A stretch of 26,835 bases of DNA from Pseudomonadota bacterium (GCA_023388335.1 JAEWGL010000192.1:1-26835); one strand, 5' to 3'. Shown: positions 6,573 to 15,039, numbered from the stretch's first letter. Numbers and translations are program-made. The notes: generated from the sequence alone by a model not told the origin.

Positions 6573-8430
6573 GGCTGAGCAGCCAGGTGCGTCCTTCCTC
6601 GCGGTACGCGTAATTGTCGGCCTCGTAGCTGTAGCGTGCGCGGGTGTAGCCTTTGTCCAGCAGGTTATCCAGCTTCAATGCCACGCTGAGCTCGCGGCTG
6701 GCCGCCCAGCTGCCGCGTAGGCCGAGCAGGCCGTAGCCGCCAATGGGGTTCTGGTTGGCTTCGTCGTCGAAGCTGCTGCTGACCGCCTGCCAACTGGCGC
6801 CCACGCTGAACCGCTCGAACTGACGGTCCAGGTCCAGGCTCAAGGTGCGTCGCGCACGGCGTGCCAGGGTGTGGCCGCTGTCACGGTCGCGTGGATCGAC
6901 CAGCGCCAGGCCCAATTGCCCCTCCCAGCCAAAGAACGCCTGGTGCAAGGCCATTTCCAGGCCATTGATGCGCGCCGAGGCGACATTACGCGGAATCGAG
7001 CCTTCACCGAAGATGATCGCGTCGCGCAGGTCGGTGCGGTACAGCGAGGTTTCCAGGCGGGTGCTGGCGCCGAGCTGGCTGCGCCATTGCAGCTCGTAGC
7101 TCTTCGAGCGCTCCGGGCCCAGGTCCGGGTTGCTGAACAGTGGGTAGTAGAGGTCGTTGAAGGTCGGCGCGCGGAAGCCCTCGCTGTAGGACAGCAGCAC
7201 ATCGTTGCGGGTGTTCAGCGGCACTGTCAGGCTGCCGCTCCAAGTGGTCTGGCCACCGAACTGCTGGTTCTGGTCGCGGCGTATACCCACCTCGGTGGAA
7301 AAATGCTCGCCGCTGAAACGATGCTGGACGAAGGCCGCACGGTTCCAGCGGCTGTCCTCGTCGAACGCGGTACTGCCGTGCACCCGGTCCTGGTACCCAT
7401 CGGCACCGAGCAGCAGGCTGTGGCGCTCGTCCAGGGCCAGGTCGTTCTGCCAGGTGACTTGGTCGCGGTAGGTGTTGAACACGCTGGCTTCGTCGCTGAG
7501 CTTGTCACGCTTGTCGTCGCGGTTTTCGCTGTGGGCCAGTTCCAGCCGTGAGTGCCAGCGCTCGCTGAGTTGCGCATCCAGGTAGGTGCCCAGGCTGCTG
7601 ACGCTGAAGTCGGTGTAGGGCTGCTGGCCGAAGCTCTCGAAGGTGACCGGGTCGAAGCGGCCGAACGGATTGTCGTATTCGCTGCGGCCACGGCTGTCGA
7701 GCAGGTTGAGACCGGCCTCGAAACGCTCGTTGAAGCTGTGGCTCAGGCTGAGGTTCAAGGATGTGTTGCGGTAGGCATCATGGTCGCCGTCACTGGCGAA
7801 GGATGGCCCGGTGGCGTCGATGCCGGCGGTCTCGTCGAGGCTGGCGCCGAGGTTGAAGCGAGTCTGCCCGTTGCTGCCCGACAGACCCAGGCTGCGTTGC
7901 CAGGTCTGGTTGCTGCCGGCGGCCAGGCGCAGGCGCGGCTGCAGGGCCTGTTCGGTGTTACGGCGGGTGAAGATCTGGATCACCCCACCGATGGCGTCGC
8001 TGCCGTAGAGGGCTGACCGCGAGCCGCGCAGCACCTCGATCCGCTCGATCTGGTCGATAGCGAGAAACTGCAGGCCGCTGTCGCCGGAAGTGGCGTTGGC
8101 GATACGCACGCCGTCGACCAGCACCAGGCTCTGAGCCGCCTTGGTGCCGCGGATGAAGATGCCCGGCAGGCTGCCGCGCCCGCCCGTCGGCGCTACCTGC
8201 ACGCCAGGGACGCGGGTCAGCAGGTCGGTCACGCTGGTGGGCTGCAGGCGGTCGATGTCGGCGCGGGTGAAGACCGTGTTGGCGGTACTGGTGATGGTGC
8301 GCGACTCGACCTGGCGGTTGGCGCTGATCAGCACGTCGGGGAGCTTGAGCGCGTTGTCGCGGTCCGCGGGGGCAGCCATCAGGGTGGTCGGGAGACAGAG
8401 CAGAAGAGGGGTAAAGCGTAGGTTGTTCAT
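6550..8430 (-). CDS. btuB: TonB-dependent outer-membrane receptor, BtuB (vitamin B12) type
   Basis: The 626-residue protein has a signal peptide (MNNLRFTPLLLCLPTTLMAA) and a TonB-box-like DVLISANRQ close to the mature N-terminus, comparable with the TANR box of BtuB. A plug domain follows (about residues 50-160, with LTRVPGVQVAPTGGRG, IFIRGT, DGVRI and YGSDAIGGVIQIFTRR). A long C-terminal region with alternating beta-strand character (GFRAPTFNDLYYP, LDNLLDKGYTRARYSYEADN) ends in LLSLTWTPAL. The size and the short extracellular loops agree with BtuB (about 600 residues) rather than siderophore receptors (about 700-800). It takes cobalamin across the outer membrane using TonB energy. No cobalamin riboswitch was recognised in the 114 bp upstream, which instead hold REP-like repeats. 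Confidence 0.88.
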   Translation of the reverse strand: MNNLRFTPLLLCLPTTLMAAPADRDNALKLPDVLISANRQVESRTITSTANTVFTRADIDRLQPTSVTDLLTRVPGVQVAPTGGRGSLPGIFIRGTKAAQSLVLVDGVRIANATSGDSGLQFLAIDQIERIEVLRGSRSALYGSDAIGGVIQIFTRRNTEQALQPRLRLAAGSNQTWQRSLGLSGSNGQTRFNLGASLDETAGIDATGPSFASDGDHDAYRNTSLNLSLSHSFNERFEAGLNLLDSRGRSEYDNPFGRFDPVTFESFGQQPYTDFSVSSLGTYLDAQLSERWHSRLELAHSENRDDKRDKLSDEASVFNTYRDQVTWQNDLALDERHSLLLGADGYQDRVHGSTAFDEDSRWNRAAFVQHRFSGEHFSTEVGIRRDQNQQFGGQTTWSGSLTVPLNTRNDVLLSYSEGFRAPTFNDLYYPLFSNPDLGPERSKSYELQWRSQLGASTRLETSLYRTDLRDAIIFGEGSIPRNVASARINGLEMALHQAFFGWEGQLGLALVDPRDRDSGHTLARRARRTLSLDLDRQFERFSVGASWQAVSSSFDDEANQNPIGGYGLLGLRGSWAASRELSVALKLDNLLDKGYTRARYSYEADNYAYREEGRTWLLSLTWTPAL

Positions 8431-8437
8431 TGCAGTT

Positions 8438-8543
8438 CCATCGCTACGCGGGCATGCCGGGGTGCCGAACCGCCGCGCCTACAGGTCCGGAGCGGTCTGT
8501 GCAGGAGCAGTGGTGCGGCGTTCCGACTTGCTCGCGATGAGCG
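8438..8543. repeat. Inverted pair of degenerate REP-like elements between dxs and btuB
   Basis: On the + strand, CTGTGCAGGAGCAG followed by GGTGCGGCGTTCCGACTTGC and TCGCGATGAGCG (8497-8540) matches a common Pseudomonas REP form. On the - strand (8484 down to 8438), CTGTAGGCGCGGCGG followed by CCCGGCATGCCCGCG and AGCGATGG is a related diverged copy. The two face each other and fill almost the whole 114-bp dxs-btuB gap. They can form stem-loops and may terminate dxs transcription or insulate btuB. Confidence 0.55.
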
Positions 8544-8544
8544 C

Positions 8545-10440
8545 CTAAAGACCGAGCGCAGCCATCCGCGCCCGTACCGAAGACTCGATCCCCGCTGCAT
8601 CCAGTCCGCACTCGGCAAGCATCTGCGCGGGCTTGGCGTGCTCGACATAAATGTCTGGCAGGCCCAGGTGCAACAGCGGCTTGAGCACGCCCTCACGGGC
8701 AAGGAACTCACCCACGGCGGCGCCGGCGCCACCCATGATGGCGTTTTCCTCGATGGTCACCAGCAGGTCGTGGCTGTCGGCCAGTTCACTCACCAAGGCC
8801 TCATCCAGCGGCTTGACGAACCGCATGTCGACCACGGTGGCCTCCAGGCCCTCGGCGACCTTGAGCGCTTCGGCCAGCTGCACGCCAAACACCAGCAGGG
8901 CCACCTTGCTACCCCGGCGGCGAACTACGCCCTTGCCGATCTCCAAGGGTGCGAGACCGTCGCTGATCGGCGCGTTCGGGCCCGTGCCGCGCGGATAGCG
9001 CACGGCCGCAGGGCCGTTGTACAGGTGGCCGGTGCTGAGCATCTGGCGCAGTTCGTTCTCGTCGCTTGGGGTCATCACCAGCATGCCGGGGATGCACCGC
9101 AGGAACGACAAATCGAAACTGCCCGCGTGGGTCGGGCCGTCTTCGCCGACCAGCCCGGCGCGGTCGATGGCGAACAGCACGTCGAGGTTCTGCACCGCGA
9201 CATCGTGGATCAGCTGGTCATAGGCACGCTGCAGGAAGGTCGAATAAATCGCCACCACGGGCTTGGCGCCTTCGCAGGCCATGCCCGCCGCCAGGGTCAC
9301 GGCGTGCTGTTCGGCAATCGCCACGTCGAAGTAGCGTTGCGGGTAGCGTTCGCTGAACGCCACCAGGTCGGAGCCTTCCTTCATCGCCGGGGTGATGCCC
9401 ACCAGGCGCGGGTCGGCCGCGGCCATGTCGCACAGCCATTGGCCGAACACGGCCGAATACTTCGGTCCGCCCGCCTTCTTTGGCGTGGCGGGCTTGTCCA
9501 CGGGCTCAAGCTTGGTGATGGCATGGTAGCCGATCGGGTCGACCTCGGCCGGAGCGAAGCCCTTGCCCTTCTTGGTCACCACGTGCAGGAATTGCGGGCC
9601 CTTGAGATCACGCATATTGCGCAAGGTGGCGATCAGGGTCGGCAGGTCGTGGCCATCGATCGGCCCGATATAGTTCCAGCCCAACTCCTCGAACAGGGTG
9701 CCGGGGACCAGCATGCCCTTGGCGTATTCTTCGGTGCGGCGGGCGATTTCCCAGGCACCGGGCAGGCGCGAGAGGACCTTCTTGCTGCCTTCGCGCATGC
9801 TCGCATAGGTGCGGCTGGAGAGGATCTTGGCCAGGTAGTTCGACAGGCCGCCGACATTGCGCGAGATCGACATGTCGTTGTCGTTGAGGATCACCAGCAT
9901 GTCGGCGTTGACTTCCTGGGCGTGGTTCAACGCCTCGAAAGCCATGCCCGCGGTCAGTGCGCCGTCGCCGATCACCGCGATCGACTTGCGCGGGTTGTTC
10001 TGCAGGCGGGCGGCGATTGCCATGCCCAGGGCCGCGCTGATCGAGGTGCTGGAGTGGCCGACGCCGAAGGTGTCGTACGGACTCTCGCTACGCCGCGGGA
10101 AGGCGGCGACGCCATCCTTCTGCCGCAAGGTGTGCATGCGCTGGCGGCGACCGGTGAGGATCTTGTGCGGATAAGCCTGGTGACCCACGTCCCACACCAG
10201 GCGGTCGTCCGGCGTGTCGAAGACGTAATGCAGGGCGATCGTCAGCTCGATGACGCCCAGGCCGGCGCCAAAATGCCCACCGGACTGCCCAACGGTATAG
10301 AGCAAGTCCTGGCGCAGTTCGTCAGCCAGGGTCTCCAGGTCGGCTTCGGCGAGCCGACGCAGGCCGGCAGGCGTATCAGCGCGGTCAAGCAGAGGCGTGA
10401 CCGGGCGTTCGCGGGGAATCTCTTGAAACGTCGTGGGCAT
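8545..10440 (-). CDS. dxs: 1-deoxy-D-xylulose-5-phosphate synthase
   Basis: DXS condenses pyruvate and glyceraldehyde 3-phosphate to DXP, the entry step of the MEP isoprenoid pathway and a precursor for thiamine and pyridoxal. The 631-residue length fits the family. The thiamine diphosphate motif GDGALTAGMAFEALNHA through LNDNDMSIS is present. So are GHQAYPHKILTGRR with its conserved histidine, the catalytic glutamate context DVAIAEQHAVTLAAG, and DRAGLVGEDGPTHAG with the conserved histidine of the C-terminal half. The start MPTTFQEIP at 10440 is chosen over an in-frame ATG at 10503, whose extra 21 residues do not look like the family. A Shine-Dalgarno sequence is not evident before 10440. The gene follows ispA after a 162-bp gap that also holds a REP-like fragment. 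Confidence 0.96.
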   Translation of the reverse strand: MPTTFQEIPRERPVTPLLDRADTPAGLRRLAEADLETLADELRQDLLYTVGQSGGHFGAGLGVIELTIALHYVFDTPDDRLVWDVGHQAYPHKILTGRRQRMHTLRQKDGVAAFPRRSESPYDTFGVGHSSTSISAALGMAIAARLQNNPRKSIAVIGDGALTAGMAFEALNHAQEVNADMLVILNDNDMSISRNVGGLSNYLAKILSSRTYASMREGSKKVLSRLPGAWEIARRTEEYAKGMLVPGTLFEELGWNYIGPIDGHDLPTLIATLRNMRDLKGPQFLHVVTKKGKGFAPAEVDPIGYHAITKLEPVDKPATPKKAGGPKYSAVFGQWLCDMAAADPRLVGITPAMKEGSDLVAFSERYPQRYFDVAIAEQHAVTLAAGMACEGAKPVVAIYSTFLQRAYDQLIHDVAVQNLDVLFAIDRAGLVGEDGPTHAGSFDLSFLRCIPGMLVMTPSDENELRQMLSTGHLYNGPAAVRYPRGTGPNAPISDGLAPLEIGKGVVRRRGSKVALLVFGVQLAEALKVAEGLEATVVDMRFVKPLDEALVSELADSHDLLVTIEENAIMGGAGAAVGEFLAREGVLKPLLHLGLPDIYVEHAKPAQMLAECGLDAAGIESSVRARMAALGL

Positions 10441-10450
10441 CAGGCGAATC

Positions 10451-10479
10451 GTTATAGGTTTGAAGTGGCGGCAGTTTAA
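10451..10479 (-). promoter_or_regulatory. Candidate sigma-70 promoter immediately upstream of dxs
   Basis: Read on the - strand: TTAAAC (weak -35), a 17-bp spacer, TATAAC (-10, 5 of 6 to consensus). The predicted start would fall only about 4-5 bases before the dxs ATG, giving an almost leaderless mRNA. This agrees with the lack of a visible ribosome-binding site, but the -35 is poor, so it may be chance. Confidence 0.3.
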
Positions 10480-10602
10480 CCCATTGTTCAGGAAACTGCC
10501 CATTTAGGAGGCTTGTCGAATGCGCGTACTTCCTGCCACCGCAGACCGTGTGCGCGAATGTCCCGGCCTAGGACCACTCCCACAGAATTGAGGGCAAGCG
10601 GG

Positions 10603-11490
10603 TCAGTTACGGCGCTCGACAATGTACCGCGCCAGCTCGCGCAGCGGATCGGCAGACTCACCAAAGCCTTGCAGTGCGGCCAGTGCCTGGTCTCGCAGCT
10701 CAAGCGCGTAGGCCTTGGCCGCCTCCAGCCCCAGCAGGGCTGGATAGGTCGGTTTGTCGCGGGCGATATCGGCGCCTTGGCGCTTGCCCAGGGTCGCGGT
10801 ATCGCTCTCGACATCGAGGATATCGTCCTGCACCTGGAACGCCAGGCCGACGGACTGTGCATACAGCTGCAGCACGTCGAGCTGCGCCTGATTGGCCCGC
10901 GCACTGGCCAGTGCACCCAGGCGCACGCTGGCTTCGATCAAGGCCCCGGTCTTGTGCCGGTGCATGAATTCAAGGGCCTGCTGGTCGAGCTTGATGCCTA
11001 CCGAACCGAGGTCGATTGCCTGGCCACCGACCATGCCAGCCGGTCCAGCCGCCACGGCCAGCGCCTGGACCATGCCCAAGCGGAGGCTGTCGGCCTGCGG
11101 GCTCAGGCGCGGGTCGAGCAGGGCGCTGAACGCCAGACTCTGCAGACCGTCGCCGGCCAGGATCGCGCAGGCTTCGTCGAAGGCCTTGTGGGTGGTCGGC
11201 TGGCCACGGCGCAGGTCGTCATCGTCCATCGCCGGCAGGTCATCGTGGACCAGCGAATAGGCATGGATCAGCTCGACGGCACAGGCCGCGCCATTGGCGT
11301 GCTCCACCGGCGCGCCCAGGGCCTCGCAGGCCGCGTAGGCCAGCAGCGGACGCACGCGCTTGCCGCCGTTCATCACGCTGTAGCGCATGGCGGCGTAGAG
11401 CCGTTGCAATGCTTCGGACGGCGCGATGAACAGCGATTCGAGTGCCGCGTCTACGCGTGTCTGGCAGCTGGACTGGTAGGCCTCGATCAT
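10603..11490 (-). CDS. ispA: (2E,6E)-farnesyl diphosphate synthase
   Basis: A short-chain trans-prenyltransferase that adds isopentenyl diphosphate to DMAPP and then GPP to give farnesyl diphosphate. The 295-residue product has both aspartate-rich motifs: the first as LVHDDLPAMDDDDLRRGQ (DDxxxxD, the bacterial FPP form with two extra residues) and the second as LAFQVQDDILDVESD. GGKRVRPLLAYAACEALG gives the substrate diphosphate-binding arginines and KTGALIEASV is also conserved. Its ATG overlaps the xseB TGA by 4 bp, indicating translational coupling. The order xseB-ispA-dxs is the classic gamma-proteobacterial arrangement. Confidence 0.97.
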   Translation of the reverse strand: MIEAYQSSCQTRVDAALESLFIAPSEALQRLYAAMRYSVMNGGKRVRPLLAYAACEALGAPVEHANGAACAVELIHAYSLVHDDLPAMDDDDLRRGQPTTHKAFDEACAILAGDGLQSLAFSALLDPRLSPQADSLRLGMVQALAVAAGPAGMVGGQAIDLGSVGIKLDQQALEFMHRHKTGALIEASVRLGALASARANQAQLDVLQLYAQSVGLAFQVQDDILDVESDTATLGKRQGADIARDKPTYPALLGLEAAKAYALELRDQALAALQGFGESADPLRELARYIVERRN

Positions 11491-11729
11491 GCGGCTGGAT
11501 CCGCGTCGAAGGGCTCGGCGGCCAGTTCGCCGTCGCGCTCGAGCAGAACCTGTACCTTCTGCTCGGCCTGGGCCAGAGCACCCTGGCAGTCCCGGGTCAG
11601 GCTGATGCCTTGTTCGAAGGCAGCCAGGGATTCTTCCAGCGACAATTCGCCGTTCTCCAGGCGCTCGACCAGCGCTTGCAGGTCAGCGAGGGATTGCTCG
11701 AAATCGATGGAGGCTTTTTTTCGGGCCAT
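11487..11729 (-). CDS. xseB: Exodeoxyribonuclease VII small subunit
   Basis: XseB helices wrap around XseA to form the exonuclease VII that degrades single-stranded DNA. The 80-residue product has the full XseB pattern: MARKKASIDFEQSLADLQAL, then VERLENGELSLEESLAAFEQ and GISLTRDCQGALAQAEQKVQ, which form two long helices. The C-terminus is acidic and flexible (DGELAAEPFDADPAA). The gene leads the xseB-ispA-dxs group and has a plausible promoter at 11763-11791. The large subunit gene xseA is not in the window, as is usual. Confidence 0.96.
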   Translation of the reverse strand: MARKKASIDFEQSLADLQALVERLENGELSLEESLAAFEQGISLTRDCQGALAQAEQKVQVLLERDGELAAEPFDADPAA

Positions 11730-11762
11730 GGCGGCTGTCTCGGTGGCGGTATAAACCGCGCG

Positions 11763-11791
11763 ACACTAGCAGAGCGGGGCAGGGGGAGCAA
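11763..11791 (-). promoter_or_regulatory. Candidate sigma-70 promoter of xseB-ispA-dxs
   Basis: On the - strand, TTGCTC (-35), a 17-bp spacer and TGC-TAGTGT (extended -10) are followed about 33 bp later by the xseB ATG. Spacing and the TGn extension are good; the -10 itself is moderate. Confidence 0.45.
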
Positions 11792-11830
11792 ATTGGGAGG
11801 GTGGATCAAGGGTGCATTCTGATGCATTCA

Positions 11831-11864
11831 GATCGAGCGCCGCCCGCGCGGGCGGTGCTCGATC
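11831..11864 (-). terminator. Strong GC-rich hairpin downstream of ribB
   Basis: Two 15-base arms, GATCGAGCGCCGCCC and GGGCGGTGCTCGATC, pair over their full length (one G-U) around a 4-base loop GCGC. It lies 24 bp beyond the ribB stop and about 40 bp upstream of the xseB promoter, so it separates the two - strand units. No T-run follows on either strand, so termination efficiency is uncertain. Confidence 0.5.
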
Positions 11865-11887
11865 CGATGAACGCTACAGGACCAGCC

Positions 11888-12538
11888 TCAAACCGCCACC
11901 GGCGCCTCGACCCGCACCGCTTCACGGTAGCGCGCCAGCTCATCGATGGCCAGCATCGGCAGCGAATACTGGCGCGCGTACACTGTCACCTGCTCGCCGC
12001 GGGCCATGCTGCCGTCGGGGTTCATCAGCTCGCACAGCACACCCGCCGGGCGCAGCCCGGCCAGGCGGGCGATGTCCACCGTGCCTTCGGTGTGGCCGCG
12101 GCGGGTCAGCACGCCGCCATTGCGGGCGCGCAGCGGGAAGACGTGGCCGGGGCTGACGATATGGCGCTCGCTGGCGGTCGAACGCAGGGCCGCTTCGACG
12201 GTGGTCAGGCGGTCCTGGGCCGAAACGCCGGTAGTGATGCCCTCGGCCGCCTCGATGGTAACGGTGAAACCCGTGCCGTGGCGGGCCTGGTTGTTCTGCA
12301 CCATCGGCGCCAGTTGCAGGGCATCGACGGTGGCTTCGTCCAGGCACAGGCAGACGATGCCGCTGCAATCGCGGATCATCATGGCCATGGTCTGCAGGCT
12401 CAGGTTTTCGGCGGCGGCAATGATGTCCGCTTCGTCCTCGCGATCATCGTCGTCGAGCAACAAAACCGGTTTGCCGGCCTGGAATGCGGCGATGGCGGCC
12501 GCGACATTGGGGAACTGCTGGCGGTGCAAAGGGGACAT
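11888..12538 (-). CDS. ribB: 3,4-dihydroxy-2-butanone-4-phosphate synthase, stand-alone and FMN-riboswitch controlled
   Basis: This is a second DHBP synthase in addition to the N-terminal half of RibBX. The start at 12538 (MSPLHRQQFPNV) has an excellent GAGGAGCG ribosome-binding site; an in-frame ATG at 12583 lies inside the riboswitch expression platform and is rejected. The 216-residue length is right for a single-domain RibB. Motifs: LLLDDDDREDEADII (acidic Mg2+ loop; family form DDxDREnEgD, with alanine here where glycine is usual), TGFTVTIEAAEGITTGVSA, VSPGHVFPL and TRRGHTEGTVD. The gene is transcribed away from rtcB behind a roughly 215-base leader holding the FMN riboswitch, so its expression should fall when FMN is plentiful. 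Confidence 0.95.
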   Translation of the reverse strand: MSPLHRQQFPNVAAAIAAFQAGKPVLLLDDDDREDEADIIAAAENLSLQTMAMMIRDCSGIVCLCLDEATVDALQLAPMVQNNQARHGTGFTVTIEAAEGITTGVSAQDRLTTVEAALRSTASERHIVSPGHVFPLRARNGGVLTRRGHTEGTVDIARLAGLRPAGVLCELMNPDGSMARGEQVTVYARQYSLPMLAIDELARYREAVRVEAPVAV

Positions 12539-12579
12539 GAAACGCTCCTCGTAAGAGATCGATGAACGTTTCAGGGCGA

Positions 12580-12620
12580 ACAAAACGCGTGCGCAGGGGC
12601 ACAGGGGCCCCGCCTGACGC
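12580..12620 (-). terminator. Expression-platform terminator of the FMN riboswitch
   Basis: Immediately after the aptamer the - strand reads GCGTCAGGCGGGGC, loop CCCTGT, GCCCCTGCGCACGC, then GTTTTGTTC. Pairs form between GCGT and ACGC, GC and GC, and GGGGC and GCCCC (small internal loop and one bulge), ending next to a run of four T. This supports FMN-dependent premature transcription termination before ribB. Confidence 0.6.
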
Positions 12621-12754
12621 CTTCTTTCATCCGGACTATGACCGTCGGCCCTGGAATCTCACCAGATCTGCTGACCCTCGGCCAAAGGCCAAGGCGCTCG
12701 CGGGCTCATCTTTCGATTTACCGCCGGTGGGGACTTTCACCCCGCCCTGAAGAC
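12620..12754 (-). ncRNA. FMN riboswitch (RFN element) upstream of ribB
   Basis: All conserved RFN blocks can be read on the - strand in order: CTTCAGGGCGGGGTGAAA, TCCCCACCGGCGGTAAAT, AGCCCGCGAGCG, GGTCAGCAGATCTGGTGA, ATTCCAGGGCCGACGGTCAT and AGTCCGGATGAAAGAAGG. The terminal helix P1 pairs CTTC near 12752 with GAAG near 12621. The family binds flavin mononucleotide and turns off riboflavin biosynthesis or transport genes. The next gene is ribB, as expected. The variable stem contains the perfect self-complementary CTTGGCCTTTGGCCGAG-like arm near 12680-12700. Confidence 0.96.
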
Positions 12755-12760
12755 CGGGCA

Positions 12761-12791
12761 AGCATACAGCACAGTGCCACCCCGCTGGCAA
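12761..12791 (-). promoter_or_regulatory. Candidate promoter for the riboswitch-ribB transcript
   Basis: On the - strand TTGCCA (-35) and TATGCT (-10) are 19 bp apart (17 bp if TGTATG is used). Transcription would start about at the first base of riboswitch helix P1. Placement is persuasive; the spacing is long. Confidence 0.4.
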
Positions 12792-12828
12792 CCCATCGGA
12801 CCACGACTTTGGGCGTAGCGCTGCGCGC

Positions 12829-12834
12829 TATGAT
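12829..12834 (+). promoter_or_regulatory. Possible -10 box for rtcB
   Basis: TATGAT (5 of 6 to consensus) lies 28 bp before the rtcB ATG. No convincing -35 at the right distance and no sigma-54 -24/-12 site (TGGCAC-N5-TTGCA) were found in the 92 bp between the two divergent genes. Confidence 0.3.
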
Positions 12835-12862
12835 GGTTGCCTGGCACTAGGGAACAGCCTCC

Positions 12863-14068
<1,206 letters not shown>

Positions 14069-14090
14069 GCCAGGTGCCTCTGCGCGATTC

Positions 14091-14150
14091 GTGTGGGAGA
14101 TCGCCCAGCGGGCTGGGGGTTCTCTTACAGGTTCAGAGAGCCCGCTCCCG
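14091..14150. repeat. REP-like inverted repeat between convergent rtcB and ehuA
   Basis: GTGTGGGAGATCGCCCAGCG begins like a P. putida REP, and the other end carries AGAGAGCCCGCTCCC in reverse. AGCGGGCT (14107-14114) pairs with AGCCCGCT (14139-14146), with a nested CTCT/AGAG. The structure sits in the 107-bp gap between two converging genes and could act as a bidirectional terminator. It marks the left border of the ectoine module. Confidence 0.55.
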
Positions 14151-14175
14151 GTGGCACGAGTCGCGCCGGCCTCTA

Positions 14176-15039
14176 TCAGTTGGCTTCCTGCACTGCGCTG
14201 AGAAACGCGCAGGTCCGTTCCTTCTGCGGGTTCTCGAAGATCTGCTGCGGCGTGCCTTGTTCGTGGATCTGGCCCTTGTAGAAGAAGCACACGCGGTCGG
14301 CGAACTCCCGGGCAAAGCCCATCTGGTGGGTGACCATCAACATGGTCAGGTTGTGCTCTGCGCCGAGCTTGCGGATCACGTTGAGCACTTCGCCGCACAG
14401 TTCCGGGTCCAGCGCCGAGGTCACTTCGTCGAACAGCATGATCTTGGGGCGCATGGCCAGGGCCCGGGCAATCGCTACCCGTTGTTGCTGGCCCCCGGAC
14501 AACTGGGACGGGTAATGCTCGAACTTGTTGCCCAGACCGACCAGCTCGAGCAAGCCGGCGGCCCGTTCGCGGGCTTCCGCGGGTTTCATGCCGAGCACTT
14601 GCACCGGCGCCTCGATGACGTTCTGCAGGGCCGTCATGTGGGGGAACAGGTTGAAACTCTGGAACACCATGCCGATCTTGGCGCGTACCTTGCGCACATG
14701 GCTGGCATCGGCCGGCACCAGCACACCCTGGCGATTGGGCATGTGGGTCAGGAACTGGTTATCCACCTCGATCTGGCCTTCATCGATGCCTTCGAGCGTC
14801 ATCAGCACGCGCAACAAGGTCGATTTGCCCGAGCCGCTGGGGCCGATGATGGCCACTTTCTCGCCAGGGGCGACGCTCAGGTTGAGCTGGTCGAGTACCG
14901 TGAAGTTACCGTAGCGCTTGGTCACGTCCTTGAAGTTGACGATGGACTGTGCGCTTTCTGGCCGAGGGGCCGCATAGGCCTGCGTGATCGGGCTGGTGGA
15001 GCAAGGGGCAGTGGCCAAGCTTGTGACGGGCGTGATCAT
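14176..15039 (-). CDS. ehuA: Ectoine/hydroxyectoine ABC transporter, ATP-binding protein
   Basis: This is the cytoplasmic ATPase that powers the EhuBCD importer. The start at 15039 overlaps the ehuD stop codon (TAATG). The product is 287 residues with Walker A GPSGSGKST (66-74), a Q-loop in MVFQSFNLFPHMTALQNV, signature LSGGQQQRVAIARAL, Walker B IMLFDEVTSALDP, and the switch histidine in VTHQMGFA. Such amino-acid (PAAT family) ATPases are usually about 240-260 residues. Here some 33 Ala/Pro/Ser-rich residues precede the domain start IVNFKDVTKRYGNF. The specific ectoine assignment rests on the linked binding protein and the catabolic genes next door, not on the ATPase itself. Confidence 0.9.
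   Translation of the reverse strand: MITPVTSLATAPCSTSPITQAYAAPRPESAQSIVNFKDVTKRYGNFTVLDQLNLSVAPGEKVAIIGPSGSGKSTLLRVLMTLEGIDEGQIEVDNQFLTHMPNRQGVLVPADASHVRKVRAKIGMVFQSFNLFPHMTALQNVIEAPVQVLGMKPAEARERAAGLLELVGLGNKFEHYPSQLSGGQQQRVAIARALAMRPKIMLFDEVTSALDPELCGEVLNVIRKLGAEHNLTMLMVTHQMGFAREFADRVCFFYKGQIHEQGTPQQIFENPQKERTCAFLSAVQEAN

Noticed and set aside
8431..8544. Cobalamin riboswitch upstream of btuB
   Set aside because: No B12-box-like consensus or room for the roughly 200-base aptamer was found; the gap is filled with REP-like sequence. A covariance search would be decisive.
8638..10479. Open frame of 613 codons antisense to dxs
   Set aside because: dxs is a certain gene. The antisense frame is open because of GC-rich codon use, and its His/Gly/Gln/Arg-rich translation shows no family motif and no ribosome-binding site.
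10565..10590. REP element between ispA and dxs
   Set aside because: Only a short fragment (TTCTGTGGGAGTGGTCC on the - strand) matches; it has no partner arm, so I do not list it as a repeat.
12771..12862. Sigma-54 promoter for rtcB
   Set aside because: TGGCAC occurs just before rtcB but lacks a GC/TTGCA element at the required spacing.
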